DNA of 64,000 nucleotides, taken from the NCBI RefSeq assembly GCF_000801105.2, contig NC_079516.1, forward strand, positions 43,504,908 through 43,568,907, read 5' to 3'. Below are positions 35,779 to 49,378 of the stretch, one piece after another. The position numbers and the translations under genes were made by a program. The DNA comes from Raphanus sativus. Its lineage: Eukaryota; Streptophyta; Magnoliopsida; Brassicales; Brassicaceae. Positions within the stretch are counted from its first letter, which is position 1; every line of letters starts with the position of its first letter. The notes below the pieces were generated by a model. It had not been told where the DNA came from, did no database searches, and was given only the letters and a program-made list of their open reading frames with translations.

Positions 35779-38068
35779 CGTATCAGTAAAAAATGGTAGG
35801 GAGGCGCGTGAGGTTATCGGAGTTTTGAATTTTTTTGGGCAAGGATGGTATCGTTGCCTTCTTCGCCTTTTTTTTTTTTTTTTGTCTCTCTCTCTCTCTC
35901 GGTGAAAATAAATAAATATGTAAATATATTTTTATTTTATTTTTTAATTGAGAGACGGGATTACCGGGGAGATAGGTGACGAACCGTAAGAAGTGACTGC
36001 CATTTTTACTCGGTATAAGGACAAATTTCTTACCGGCTTCTAACCGGTGTCGGGATTCATTTCCTACTCTTACGTTATATGTGATCATCATTCTAATGAT
36101 TATTCGTTGATTATTTTGTGCACGTAACTAAAAGTTAGGCGATAGCGTCAGACAGATATATAAAGGTTGCAATTACAACAGATTGTATGCATGGTGTAAG
36201 TTTGAAATCTTAATCATGTTTATGTTGGTTAGACAAGAGTTGGTCTAGAATTAGTATAAAGACCACAAACCTGATAAAAAAGCCTGAATTAATGTATGCT
36301 GCAAGGAGGATTCAAACTTATATTCTCCGTAAGTATATGCTGCCATTTAAAACACTAGAATAAAGGTAGTTTTCTTAAAAATGTGGCTATTTTTATTTCT
36401 TATAAAATGGCAACCGGAAATCCATATTTCACCCGCTTTGGACCAACCAACATATTTTCTCGGAAACCTGTAATTACTTCTGCTACGAAAGACCGGCTCT
36501 GGTTCGATATATTGTTAAGTTAACTACTAGAAAAGCTTCATGTATCATCACACTATACTACATTATATCAAGACACTTAGAAAGTTAGGTAACAGTCTTC
36601 AATCATCTTCCACGAATTTCTCATGATAAAACTCCTCATTTAAATTGCATAGCCAACCAAGAGTTTTCCTTTCATTATACACAGCAATTCTTATCACCAC
36701 TAGGGATCTTATATATGTCCTGCGAAAATCGATCTTGGGCAGCTAGTAGATGTTTGGTGCTAGGGTTGTTAGTATTTTTATATTCACTCTTAATTAAAGC
36801 TACGATTTAACATTTGGTGTTGGAGTGAAAATAAACAAAACTTTTGGACTTGAAAAAATCAGAAAAATTGTGAAACTTCAGAAACTAGGAAGATAGACCT
36901 ACCATGCCTCGACCAAACTAGTTTTATAAACCACATTGGTTGAATATTTTTGGTATAAATATATGATAAGGTCAGCGCAGCTTTCAAGACAAAATATATT
37001 ACGAAGATACGTTGATACAATGCATAAAGTTCAAAGAGATATGTTGTGGGGGTGCATGAGGCGGAGAATAGTCGGGGCTCTTTTTTTTGGTGGCACTGCG
37101 TGCTGAATCAAACTGGTTTCAGGGCAAAGTCTAGGGCTGTCTACTAACTGCCGTTCATAAAGGCCGTGTTGTTTGTCTTTGTGTTCTTATGTGTAGGTTT
37201 GATGGTGAGCTGAACTCTAGGGGCTTCTCTTGCCGAATAAAACTCGGTCTTTGTCCTTTGGGGGTGGGTTTGGTCTCTGATTTGGTTGTATGTCCGTGTT
37301 AAATGCATGTTAAGAGGGCTTTCACGAGCTGTTCTTGGTTGTGCCCATATCTATAAGAGCAGATCACCGAGCCGTCAACTCTACTTGATTATGTCTATCG
37401 TTTTCCCTGCAAATCTTCTTTTTATGACAAACGTTTAGTTCCGATTAGGATATGTTCTCCGGCTAGCTGCTTGCTGATAGTGTCGGTTTCTTCGTTACTT
37501 AGATTTGAATTTTGTTTAGTTTTACATTTGTTTTATGTCTCTTGTAATCTAAGTGGTTCTGTAAAAAATTGGAATGGTAAATATCTTAATACGTTACCAA
37601 AAAGAAAAAAATGCTAAGGGTGTAGTGATATTTTTTTACTCATGTTAGGTAGGTTAGAATAAAAAGTAACAAAGGTTTGAGTTTCAAGATATTATAGATG
37701 AGAATGCGCGTTGGTTGACTGTTTAGTTGTAAGTTTGTGTATGTTGTAACAATTATGTAAATCAATTGGCTGGTCTGAGATGTACGGACTCTAGGCAACA
37801 TTTTAAAGATTTCAGCTAAATTTGTTTTTGATAACCGGAGGTCTTACAATTTTTATTATTATATAAAAATATATAATGATATTTATTAATATTAAAATAT
37901 AAAAAATGTAGAATAGCATTTATTTTGAAACAATAAAAATATTAGAATGACATTTATATGAAACAGAGGGAATATATTACAAAGATTATCCGAATACCTC
38001 TTCTAACATAAACGATTATAATAATTCCATAAATAGTTATTAGTTGAAATTTAAGTACTAGTTAACTA

Positions 38069-38328
38069 CTCTCTCCATTTTTAATTAATCCAAGTTTTAG
38101 AAAAAAAATTGTTTTAAAAAAAATGTATTTTTTATCTTTTCAATGCAATTTTTAATAGATAATAATGATAAATTGTTTGATTAAAAATTATATTTACTAA
38201 ATTTTGATTGGTTAAAAATTATGGGAAAATGTTAATCACAAAAACTATACATTTAATATTATGATTTAATGCATTTTATTAATAAGTGTGCAAAATCCAA
38301 AATATAGATTAATTTGAAACAGAGAGAG
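38069..38328. mobile_element. second copy of the diverged Stowaway-like MITE
   Basis: Same element as 24894-25156, within the duplicated block. Confidence 0.6.
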
Positions 38329-38472
38329 TAATATTTTCAGATAACATAGAGTTGATTATTTACTCGTCCCACGTCACATGTACATGAAAACATTGGTAAA
38401 ACTCTAAGCTGGCATTATACGCGGTTAAGCAAAAAAGCAAAATACACTCAGTCAACGAGACATAATAAGAAA

Positions 38473-39535
38473 CATATCTTGACCCGTGCGACCGCACATA
38501 TATTAATTTTCACTTTTAATTTTATTTATTTATACTAAATAGTATATTTATAATATTTGATCGTTATATTGACTAAGCTAGAGATATGTATTTTGGTATC
38601 CACTCGAATTCGGTTAAAATTTATTCGGGTTTGAGATTTTTGAGTTAAGATTCTAGCTCTATTCGGGTATTTATAAATTTTGATTCCGGTTTGATTTATA
38701 TCTTTGCGGGTTTGATAACCTGTTTAAATTATTTTTAAATTTTCGAATTTATATATTTTAAATCTTTAAATCTAAAAAATATAACATGTAAATTTGAGTA
38801 ATGTAAGTTAAAGTATCTAAATTAAAAATTAAAATAAATTTAACTTGAATATTTGGATGAAAGAATAAATATACATATATTTTAAATATTTTTGGTGTTT
38901 TGATTATTGTTTATCTACTTTAGATGTTTACTTTTGACTATTTTTTATATTTCAAATCAACTTAAATAGCTTATATCTTGGATATTAACTCGAAAATAGC
39001 TAACTATTGAGTATATAAATTGATTTAATACATTCGAATATCCGAAATATTTCGTTCGAATAAGGTTTAGTTATGGTTCTCTAGATACTAAATGGTAATC
39101 CGTTTGGATATTATCTAGTTTCGGTTCAAATTTGGTAATATTTTTTTCGTTCAGATTTGTTCAATGAAGAGTGATATTATAATTTCCATGAATCGTTTGT
39201 CCAATAAAATCGTTTGTCTATTAACACATTAATCAAGTGAAAAATGTATTTTTTTGAATTTGACATTGATTTAATCGAGAAGTTAATGAAGTGTATTTAA
39301 TTCAAATTTAATTTTAGAAAACACATTAATGTAAGTGGAAAAGACAACATTAAAATAGGAAGCATTATTTAATTGTGTATTTAATTCAAATTTAATTTTG
39401 GAAAACACATTAATCAAAGTGGAAAAGACAACATTAAAATATGAAGTATTATTTAATGTCAGTGGCATGAAAGTGTAAATAACACTTAAAATTAAAGGGT
39501 ATTCTATATGTGTACTTCTCTTTTAATAATATAGA
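38473..39535 (-). mobile_element. second copy of the small Helitron upstream of AGP2
   Basis: Counterpart of 25301-26382. The 5' end TCTATATTATTAAAAG is at 39535; the 3' end has lost two further bases compared with the left copy. Confidence 0.65.
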
Positions 39536-39957
39536 TAACTAATAACCAATCTAAACACCACACGCGGGGCACAATAGTGGATGCTAGACTAATCACCATA
39601 CAGATAAGCACGTGGCAGAGCTCTGTGCATCGGTTTGGTGCTCTTCCATGTAGATGATTCTTCAAGGAAACTTCAGAAATCTAAACACGCCAAGTCAAAA
39701 GAAGAAGAAAACATAAATAATAAAAGAAAAACACGCAGTGATTTTCAAACCGCCATTGTCAAGCTAAGCCATGTTGAATTAATGTATGCGGTTTTGAATG
39801 ATTAGTGTCACAAAGTCACAACAATAAATAAATAATTAGTCCTAACCATCGTATATATATAGAACCTCTCTGCTCTCATTGTTCCACACCATCAAACAAA
39901 GAACAAGAGCTTAAACATAAAACACAGTTTCAATTTTCAGAGAGAATCAATCTAAAG

Positions 39958-40368
39958 ATGACTCCCAAGGCATTACAAGTAGTGATCTTTCTTGGTTTCT
40001 TGGCCACTTCATGTCTCTCTCAAGCTCCAGCGCCGGCACCAACCACCACCGTTTCTCCACCGACGTCACTTCCTCCAATGACAGCACAAACACCTTCTCC
40101 GGTTGCTTCACCGCCGGTTCCAGTTAACGAGCCAACTCCTGCTCCGACCACTTCTCCAACCACCGCTCCAACCACATCTCCTGTTGCATCTCCTCCTCAA
40201 ATCGATGCTCCAGCTTCTGGTCCTTCCGCTGGATTAACTCCCACTTCTGCTCCGGCTCCCGGACCAGACACCGTAGCTGATGCGCCTGGAAGCGCCGCAT
40301 GGGCTAACCAAGCATTCCTCATGGGAACATTTGTTGCCGGAGCATTATACGCTGTCATTTTGGCTTAG
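39958..40368 (+). CDS. AGP2: AGP2, second assembled copy
   Basis: The 136-residue product is identical to that of 26805-27215: signal peptide, Pro/Ala/Ser/Thr-rich core with AP/SP/TP repeats, GPI-attachment tail. Upstream G-box, TATA box and flanking Helitron are also the same, and the DNA is identical over at least 2 kb around it. True gene duplicates normally differ in introns and flanks. Together with its place in a block that ends exactly at the gap, this suggests it is the same locus represented twice. If real, it would be a very recent tandem duplicate. Confidence 0.85.
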   Translation: MTPKALQVVIFLGFLATSCLSQAPAPAPTTTVSPPTSLPPMTAQTPSPVASPPVPVNEPTPAPTTSPTTAPTTSPVASPPQIDAPASGPSAGLTPTSAPAPGPDTVADAPGSAAWANQAFLMGTFVAGALYAVILA

Positions 40369-43313
40369 AGATCTTTTGAGTTCGGTGGATGCCTTGTTCC
40401 TCTGCTTTTCGATTACTGTTTTATTAATTACTTCTTTCGTTATTATCTGTGATTTTTTATTATTATTTGTATAATTCTTATTGTCATGAGTATGGACATA
40501 TATATATATATCATTATTCATTTTTATATAAACTAAAAGTATTCTTTCAAATGACTTTTGAATTGTGTTTTCAATAACAAGATGGTAAGGCTATCAGCAA
40601 CATTTACAAGCTCTTCTAAATTTCTTAAGAAATATTTTGACACAATCAACCAAAGATTTGCTCATGCCACAAAATATAAGTAATCAAAAAGTATACATAT
40701 ATTTCAGAATCGAATCTTTTAAAGTAAATGGACATTTTGTACGTAGAAGGATAATGCGAGACATCTAAATCAATCTCGTTTTAGATCAACTTGTTGATGC
40801 AAAAATAAATAAAAAACACAGGAAGCCTCACAGGATATTTCACAAAAGCTCACATCACAAAAATGCTAATTTGGAACTCAATCCGACTTGGAAACTTAAG
40901 CATATTGTTGAAAAAAGAAATGAAATTATGAAAAATTAAATGAAAATATGATATGAACAGAAAATCAAAAAGTTAATATCACAAAAAATTTTAAAGCCAC
41001 TGAGATTTATGGTTTATAAATAAAGGGTGATGGTATCCTAAGAGAAGTGGCTGTTATGAGTTTTATATCATTCTAAAGAGAAAATAATTAGATTTCTTTG
41101 TAACGAGACTCAAAGATAAACTTTCAAGATTTTATGTTATTTTGACTCTTGAGAATCTTGTGAACAATAAGATTTTGTAAAAGAAATACTTCCAAATTTT
41201 TTATTTAGGTTTCTTATAAGTTATTAGAAAATATAGTTTTTTGTCAACTTTTATATTATAAAAACCCACCAGCTAAATCTGTTACAAATGAAATTTAAAA
41301 TTAAGCATAAACATAATTTAAACTAGATTCAGACCCGCGCAGATGCGCGGAATTATTCATATTTATAACGTATGTTTTAAATTTTATTTTTGGTTTTATG
41401 ATATTTTATAACTTCAGGGAAAATGTTATTGTTTTTTGAATAGAATAATTTACTTTTTGTGTGGTTATCTTGTAAAATGTGTAATTTTTATAACAAATTT
41501 AGGATTCGAGTGAAGTTAGGATTGTTGAGACTTTATGAGATTAAACAGTTTCTAAAATCTGTTTTACTAATCATGTTTTTTTTAAATAATTTTAATGGTG
41601 GTTGTTAAAGCCACTTTCTATTTCTTTTTTTTATTAATTCGTCTGAAATTTCATTTAGGTGGTTTTGAGAATAAAAATTGATTTTTTCTTTATTTTAATA
41701 TAAAAATACATTTTTACTCTCCCACAAGAACTAAAATACTTATTCTAGTTTATATTAATTTTTCATAAATTTTTTGTTATTTTGAGATCCATATTATATC
41801 ATTTTAATTTTCACATATATATATATATATATATATATTTCTTTATTATTTCCTAATTTTCTATTTATTGTGAAAAAATGTTATTAACTGTTCTTATAAT
41901 TTTTATTATTAATTTCATCTTTTATATTTAAAATAATATTTTATCATTTTAACCACCAAATTCTTTACAGCCAAGATATAAAACAACCAGCTAAATAAAA
42001 GTCCTCCCACTCAAACACTTAATTGAATAAAGTATATTAGTTAGACAAAAATATATATATACATTTTTATTGTTATAAACTATAAATGTACCTTTTTGAA
42101 ATTGTGGATTTGATAAAAGTGTTCCGTAAATATTTTTAAATGAAGAGTTTCTATATCCAATAACTATTTAATTAATATATTGTATTAAATTATTAAATAT
42201 AGCCATTATCACGTGAAAGATTTTGATATTGTTTTGATTATGGGTAATTATATAGTCATTATATTTAGGATATTGTTAGCTTAAGGAATCCTAAAAGAAT
42301 GGGGAATATTTTTCAATATAGACATATCTAAATCATATTTTGGTTATAAACAATATATTTTTGAAAGGCTCCAAAATTTAAATGACAACTTTCAACAGTA
42401 GATAAAAATTAGGACTCTATTTTAATATATTAGATCCATCCCAAAATCCAAAACTCTAAAGATAAATTCACCTCTGCTTTTAAAGATCTTCACCATCCCC
42501 GCAAATGTTAAACACCAAGAAGCTTCAATCGATTTGAAATCAGTCATCATTGAAATAATTGCTGTAAGCAAGCTTCAACTCTAATTAATCTGAACCAAAT
42601 GATGAAGACAAACATGCAAAATTTGAGTTTTTATCTCATAAGAACACTTCGCTGAATCATCTAATAGTGAAGATTAACTTTCTCAGTAGAATATAGATCA
42701 ATGATGACCAGCAGTATAGAAATTCAGTTCTCAGAAGTAGATGGAATATGATGAGATGTGTAAAAAAAGAGGAAGTTTTAAACTTTAAAATTTTATTCTA
42801 TCGCACTAAAATCGCCAAACAAAAACAGATCCAACGAGAATGAAAATGAAATTTGATCTATTGATCGAAATTTAAACAAAAGCCAAAAGGATCTGATTTC
42901 TATATGATCACAAAATCAAGGCTTTAATTGTGACACAGAGTATTAAGGGAAATAACTAATTTGTATTTCATTTCTTAAAAAATATACTATTTATGAGAAA
43001 TATTTGCTGTTTATAATTCTTTGTTATTCTTTAAATTTTAAAGAACCATGAACAAAAACATTTATTATCAAATTGATATGGAACAAAAAAAAATATTTCT
43101 TTTATTTTATTCCTACTACTTTTTCCAACTTATTCATATTCATATTTTCATGGTCACCCATTAAAATCCACGGGAAATTTTAATCTCATATTTTCTCTAC
43201 GAATGGCATATATATATATATATATAGAGAGAGATCAAATGAGAACTTCAATTGCTATTATCCCCCATTAGGGATGACGTAACAGTCGAAGCATAAAATA
43301 ACATAGTTAAATG

Positions 43314-43539
43314 CTGAACGGGTCTTGTGGTCAAGTGGTAGTGGACGGGCCTGAGATCCTAAAACGTTTTAGGTTCGATATTCTTATTATGCAAAACTAA
43401 GTCACATTGTTTTGTTCACCTAACGTGAATATAAATTCATATTTTAGAACCCATTTGAATGCTCTAGAAAAATAGTTCATCCAAGAGTTTGCGACTCTCC
43501 TAGATAACTAGGTTAAAAATTTTCTTTTACAAAAAAAAA
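43314..43539 (+). mobile_element. second copy of the SINE
   Basis: Same SINE and same 13-bp target duplication (43301-43313, 43540-43552) as at 30162-30387. A shared insertion and target site proves the two blocks derive from one locus. Confidence 0.88.
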
Positions 43540-43735
43540 ACATAGTTAAATGTTTCTTGACAAAAGAAACTTCACTGATATCTTATACATCACATCACAA
43601 AAACTTTATAGTTCTTACAATTTTCAGTACTAGAAGAGTTACATGTGTTACTTTAAGATAAGATCATGCTGTAAGGAAGAAAAACTTTAGAGAAGTTGTA
43701 CTTGTCAAACTTACAATTTTGAAACGTAGAAACCA

Positions 43736-45258
43736 TCTATCTTATTAAAGGTGAAGTACAAATTCGGTGCGTTTGGATACTTGGATAAGATTAATAAAAA
43801 AATTTGGTGTGTTTGGTTATAGCTATAAAAAATGAAGTGTTTGGAAATTTGAATAGTAGTATCTATTAATTGTGTTTCCATATTTCACTTAGTTTAACAA
43901 TTTAATTAATTATATTACCTTAATAATAAATTACATCATTAATTATATTACCATAATAATAATAGTGCATATTTTTATTTATTAGTTAATCAATATTAAC
44001 TTTGTGCCAATTATAAAATCAAAAATGCTAAATAATTAGGTTTTACATATGATTAAACATTTGGTTTATTTTATTTTACTAAAATATTTTTATTTTAGTT
44101 ACAATCGGTGGAAAATTACGTACCCAAAAACATAGTTCAAAAATATGTTTTGTGAATAAAATAATAACTTAAATCAAAATACTTAAAATGTCCTACATTT
44201 ATTGTCACTTAATTTTCCACTCGATATAATTATTTTACTTGATAAAAAAACTCTTTCTATTTCACTTAATTTAGCAAAACACATAAAACAGTTTTTTATT
44301 AATTTATATAATCATTTAGACATGAACATTATCTGTCTATTTAGGTACATGTTGTTCTTTTCGGGTATCCTTTTTTTTTGGTAACCAAGTCCCGCTTGAA
44401 TATTATAAACTTATGTGTGGATTTTGAGTTGGATCATTCTAGATCTGGATGAATTCGGTTCTGATGTATAGGAGCCTAAAAATATCTAAATAACCAATGT
44501 ATCTAAAACGGGTTCGGATATTTGTAACAAAAATAACCATATAACCTGATTCGGTCCAGATCTTTTGAGTATCGTTAGTTACCAGATCTTTTGAATATCG
44601 ATGTATAAAAATATATTTCACGGGCCAATTTAACAAAATATTAATTGGTTCAGTTGAAATAAATATATTTTTAAAAATTATATGAACTGAAAAAATCACT
44701 ATAAGAGTACTTACATTTGGATTCAAATCATTTTTAATAACAAACTACACAAATATGTTGATTTGTATACAAATTTAAATTACAATGTAAATATTTAATT
44801 GAACACAATTAATACAGAAATATGTCACATTGTTTAAACAAAATATCAAAGTAAACAGTTGCGTTCTAAAATCATTTATTTTAACAACAAGCCAAATAAA
44901 TATATTGATTGGAGAAGGAATAAAATAAAGTCAGATAAATACATAGTTTACCAGAGACACTCTATATGTCAAATTTATTATAAAGAATTTTTTACTAAGA
45001 TAAATACATTCAATAATTACAAACAAATAATATATTTCATAAAAGTAAAAAATAATATCCGCGCTTTGATATGTTGATTGGAGAGGGAATAAAACAAAGT
45101 CAGAGAAACACATAGTTTACCAGAGACACTATGTGTGTCAAATTTATTATAAAGAAAATTTTACTAAAATAAATATGTTCAATAATTACAAACAAATAAT
45201 ATATTTCATAAAAGTAAAAAATAATACCCGCGCTTTCGAAGCGCGGGTCAAAATCTAG
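43736..45258 (+). mobile_element. Helitron array unit 1 (right copy)
   Basis: 1523 bp, TC start preceded by A at 43735, CTAG end at 45258. Nearly identical to 30584-32107. Confidence 0.87.
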
Positions 45259-46781
45259 TCTATCTTATTAAATGTGAAGTACAAATTCGGTGCGTTTGGA
45301 TACTTGGATAAGATTAATAAAAAAATTTAGTGTGTTTGGTTATAGCTATAAAAAATGGAGTGTTTGGAAACTTGAATAGTAGTATCTATTAATTGTGTTT
45401 CCATATTTCACTTAGTTTAACAATTTAATTAATTATATTACCTTAATAATAAATTACATCATTAATTATATTACCATAATAATAATAGTGCATATTTTTA
45501 TTTATTAGTTAATCAATATTAACTTTGTGCCAATTATAAAATCAAAAATGCTAAATAATTAGGTTTTACATATGATTAAACATTTGGTTTATTTTATTTT
45601 ACTAAAATATTTTTATTTTAGTTACAATCGGTGGAAAATTACGTACCCAAAAACATAGTTCAAAAATATGTTTTGTGAATAAAATAATAACTTAAATCAA
45701 AATACTTAAAATGTCCTACATTTATTGTCACTTAATTTTCCACTCGATATAATTATTTTACTTGATAAAAAAACTCTTTCTATTTCACTTAATTTAGCAA
45801 AACACATAAAACAGTTTTTTATTAATTTATATAATCATTTAGACATGAACATTATCTGTCTATTTAGGTACATGTTGTTCTTTTCGGGTATCCTTTTTTT
45901 TTTGGTAACCAAGTCCCGCTTGAATATTATAAACTTATGTGTGGATTTTGAGTTGGATCATTCTAGATCTGGATGAATTCGGTTCTGATGTATAGGAGCC
46001 TAAAAATATCTAAATAACCAATGTATCTAAAACGGGTTCGGATATTTGTAACAAAAATAACCATATAACCTGATTCGGTCCAGATCTTTTGAGTATCGTT
46101 AGTTACCAGATCTTTTGAATATCGATGTATAAAAATATATTTCACGGGCCAATTTAACAAAATATTAATTGGTTCAGTTGAAATAAATATATTTTAAAAA
46201 TTATATGAACTGAAAAAATCACTATAAGAGTACTTACATTTGGATTCAAATCATTTTTAATAACAAACTACACAAATATGTTGATTTGTATACAAATTTA
46301 AATTACAATGTAAATATTTAATTGAACACAATTAATACAGAAATATGTCACATTGTTTAAACAAAATATCAAAGTAAACAGTTGCGTTCTAAAATCATTT
46401 ATTTTAACAACAAGCCAAATAAATATATTGATTGGAGAAGGAATAAAATAAAGCCAGATAAATACATAGTTTACCAGAGACACTCTATATGTCAAATTTA
46501 TTATAAAGAATTTTTTACTAAGATAAATACATTCAATAATTACAAACAAATAATATATTTCATAAAAGTAAAAAATAATATCCGCGCTTCGATATGTTGA
46601 TTGGAGAGGGAATAAAACAAAGTCAGAGAAACACATAGTTTACCAGAGACACTATGTGTGTCAAATTTATTATAAAGAAAATTTTACTAAAATAAATATG
46701 TTCAATAATTACAAACAAATAATATATTTCATAAAAGTAAAAAATAATACCCGCGCTTTCGAAGCGCGGGTCAAAATCTAG
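45259..46781 (+). mobile_element. Helitron array unit 2 (right copy)
   Basis: 1523 bp, directly abutting unit 1. The preceding base is the G of CTAG, not the usual A. It differs from unit 1 by few substitutions (for example GGAGTGTTTGGAAACTTG for GAAGTGTTTGGAAATTTG). Confidence 0.87.
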
Positions 46782-48306
46782 TCTATCTTATTAAATGTGA
46801 AGTACAAATTCGGTGCGTTTGGATACTTGGATAAGATTAATAAAAAAATTTAGTGTGTTTGGTTATAGCTATAAAAAATGGAGTGTTTGGAAACTTGAAT
46901 AGTAGTATCTATTAATTGTGTTTCCATATTTCACTTAGTTTAACAATTTAATTAATTATATTACCTTAATAATAAATTACATCATTAATTATATTACCAT
47001 AATAATAATAGTGCATATTTTTATTTATTAGTTAATCAATATTAACTTTGTGCCAATTATAAAATCAAAAATGCTAAATAATTAGGTTTTACATATGATT
47101 AAACATTTGGTTTATTTTATTTTACTAAAATATTTTTATTTTAGTTACAATCGGTGGAAAATTACGTACCCAAAAACATAGTTCAAAAATATGTTTTGTG
47201 AATAAAATAATAACTTAAATCAAAATACTTAAAATGTCCTACATTTATTGTCACTTAATTTTCCACTCCATATAATTATTTTACTTGATAAAAAACTCTT
47301 TCTATTTCACTTAATTTAACAAAACACATAAAACAGTTTTTTATTAATTTATATAATCATTTAGACATGAACATTATCTGTCTATTTAGGTACATGTTGT
47401 TCTTTTCGGATATCCTTTTTTTTTTGGTAACCAAGTCCCGCTTGAATATTATAAACTTATGTGTAGATTTTGAGTTGGATTATTCTAGATCTGGATGAAT
47501 TCGGTTCTGATGTATAGGAACCTAAAAATATCTAAATAACCAATGTATCTAAAACGGGTTCGGATATTTGTAACAAAAATAACCATATAACCTGATTCGG
47601 TCCAGATCTTTTGAGTATCGTTAGTTACCAGATCTTTTGAATATCGATGTATAAAAATATATTTCACGGGCCAATTTAACAAAATATTAATTGGTTCAGT
47701 TGAAATAAATATATTTTAAAAAATTATATGAACTGAAAAAATCACTATAAGAGTACTTACATTTGGATTCAAATCATTTTTTTAATAACAAACTACACAA
47801 ATATGTTGATTTGTATACAAATTTAAATTACAATGTAAATATTTAATTGAACACAATTAATACATAAATATGTCACATTGTTTAAACAAAATATCAAAGT
47901 AAACAGTTGCGTTCTAAAATCATTTATTTTAACAACAAGCCAAATAAATATGTTGATTGGAGAGGGAATAAAATAAAGCCAGAGAAATACATAGTTTACA
48001 AGAGACACTCTATATGTCAAATTTATTATAAAGAAATTTTTACTAAGATAAATACATTCAATAATTACAAACAAATAATATATTTCATAAAAGTAAAAAA
48101 TAATATCCGCGCTTCGATATGTTGATTGGAGAGGGAATAAAACAAAGTCAGAGAAACACATAGTTTACCAGAGACACTATGTGTGTCAAATTTATTATTA
48201 AGAAAGTTTTACTAAAATAAATATGTTCAATAATTACAAACAAATAATATATTTCATAAAAGTAAAAAATAATACCCGCGCTTTCGAAGCGCGGATCAAA
48301 ATCTAG
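46782..48306 (+). mobile_element. Helitron array unit 3 (right copy, complete)
   Basis: 1525 bp ending ATCTAG at 48306, followed by T. It is the most diverged unit: CCATATAATTA for CGATATAATTA, GCGCGGATC for GCGCGGGTC in the end hairpin, TGTTGATTGGAGAGG in the first terminal module. Confidence 0.87.
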
Positions 48307-49378
48307 TAAATGATTATAGCTATCAAAATAATGACAAAGGCGATTGGACTGGACCGTAGCTGAAGAAGGTATGTTTAAATGTTTTGAGAGGAATCAAAAG
48401 TCAAAATAAATTGTCTTGACATCAAAATTTGAAAATATTATAATGAAAGAAAATGAGTTGGTGGAATAATTTATTTTGACTTTCGATTCCTCTCAAAATA
48501 TATGTCAAGACGAGTTGGTGGAATACAAAAAAGAGGCTAAGATGCATTCAGTGACAAAAAAAAGAGAGATGCATTAGACTCCATTTCACAATATTTTCTA
48601 GTAAGGTTGTGTTGTCGGAGCTGGAGTTCGTGACAGGGAAAGAACTTGGCCAGTCCGATGATGAGTCGGTGTACTTGAGAGCTAGTTTCAGAAGAGTTTG
48701 TTGTTATTTGAGGTAATACGTATCTTTCCATATATGATTTGGATTGACTCAACAGGGAATATCGGATATGAACTCAGTATCTTCTTCGTCCCATCACCGG
48801 TCTTATTCAGTGAGAGATGATCGCACATACCTATTCAGTTTTTAAGTTGATTTCCCTCTTTTTTCTTTGGTCGATAGAACATTTAACTTTTTTCAGCCGT
48901 GTCTATAGCTTTTGGCTTTAGTTTGTGTAATCAACATACCATTGTAAATTTTCACTGTTTTATCTCGTTGTAAGATCATTTCTTTAGTACATAAAAACAA
49001 TGATCTTTCCTTTTTTTTTTGTTCAACGATCTTTCCTTAAAATTTTCAGATACAAAAAAATGAGAAAAAATCGGCATAAATACAAATATTCAAAGTGTAT
49101 TAAATTCGAGTTCAAAAGTTAATATTCACAATAATTATGCCAACAAAATGATGACTGACTTTTGCTATAACCAAAGTTCTAATAAAAACAAATGAACTCA
49201 ATAACATATGTAAAATTCTTTCGATACAGAAAAAAAGAAGAACTCAAGTAAAATTCGCAAGAAAAATAAATCACCATTTTTCTAATATGATAGTTTAGGC
49301 GCCAAAACCACAACTAAGAACATACTAAGCATTCGTAGAAGAACCGACGTTACCAAAGATTTATAGAGTCACACACAG
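48307..49378. other. intergenic DNA before RIBA2
   Basis: Unique DNA resumes at 48307. Short open frames (for example 71 codons, minus, 48537-48752) match no family I know. The last about 100 bases are likely the RIBA2 3' UTR. Confidence 0.4.

Larger units (their letters stand above)
35226..48304. repeat. right copy of the 13.1-kb block, starting at the gap
   Basis: Counterpart of 22022-35125. It starts inside GEM exon 2 at the first base after the gap. Small indels against the left copy are dense at 35.2-39.2 kb and vanish after about 39.3 kb. They break the GEM reading frame here while the left copy is intact. Confidence 0.93.

Noticed and set aside
39958..40368. A second, recently duplicated functional AGP gene
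   Set aside because: Its flanks are identical over kilobases and it lies in a block that ends exactly at the gap; an assembly duplicate explains this better.
45259..46781. Tandem Helitron array as a satellite repeat
   Set aside because: Each unit has complete Helitron 5' and 3' termini and there are only three units, so a transposon concatemer is the better description.
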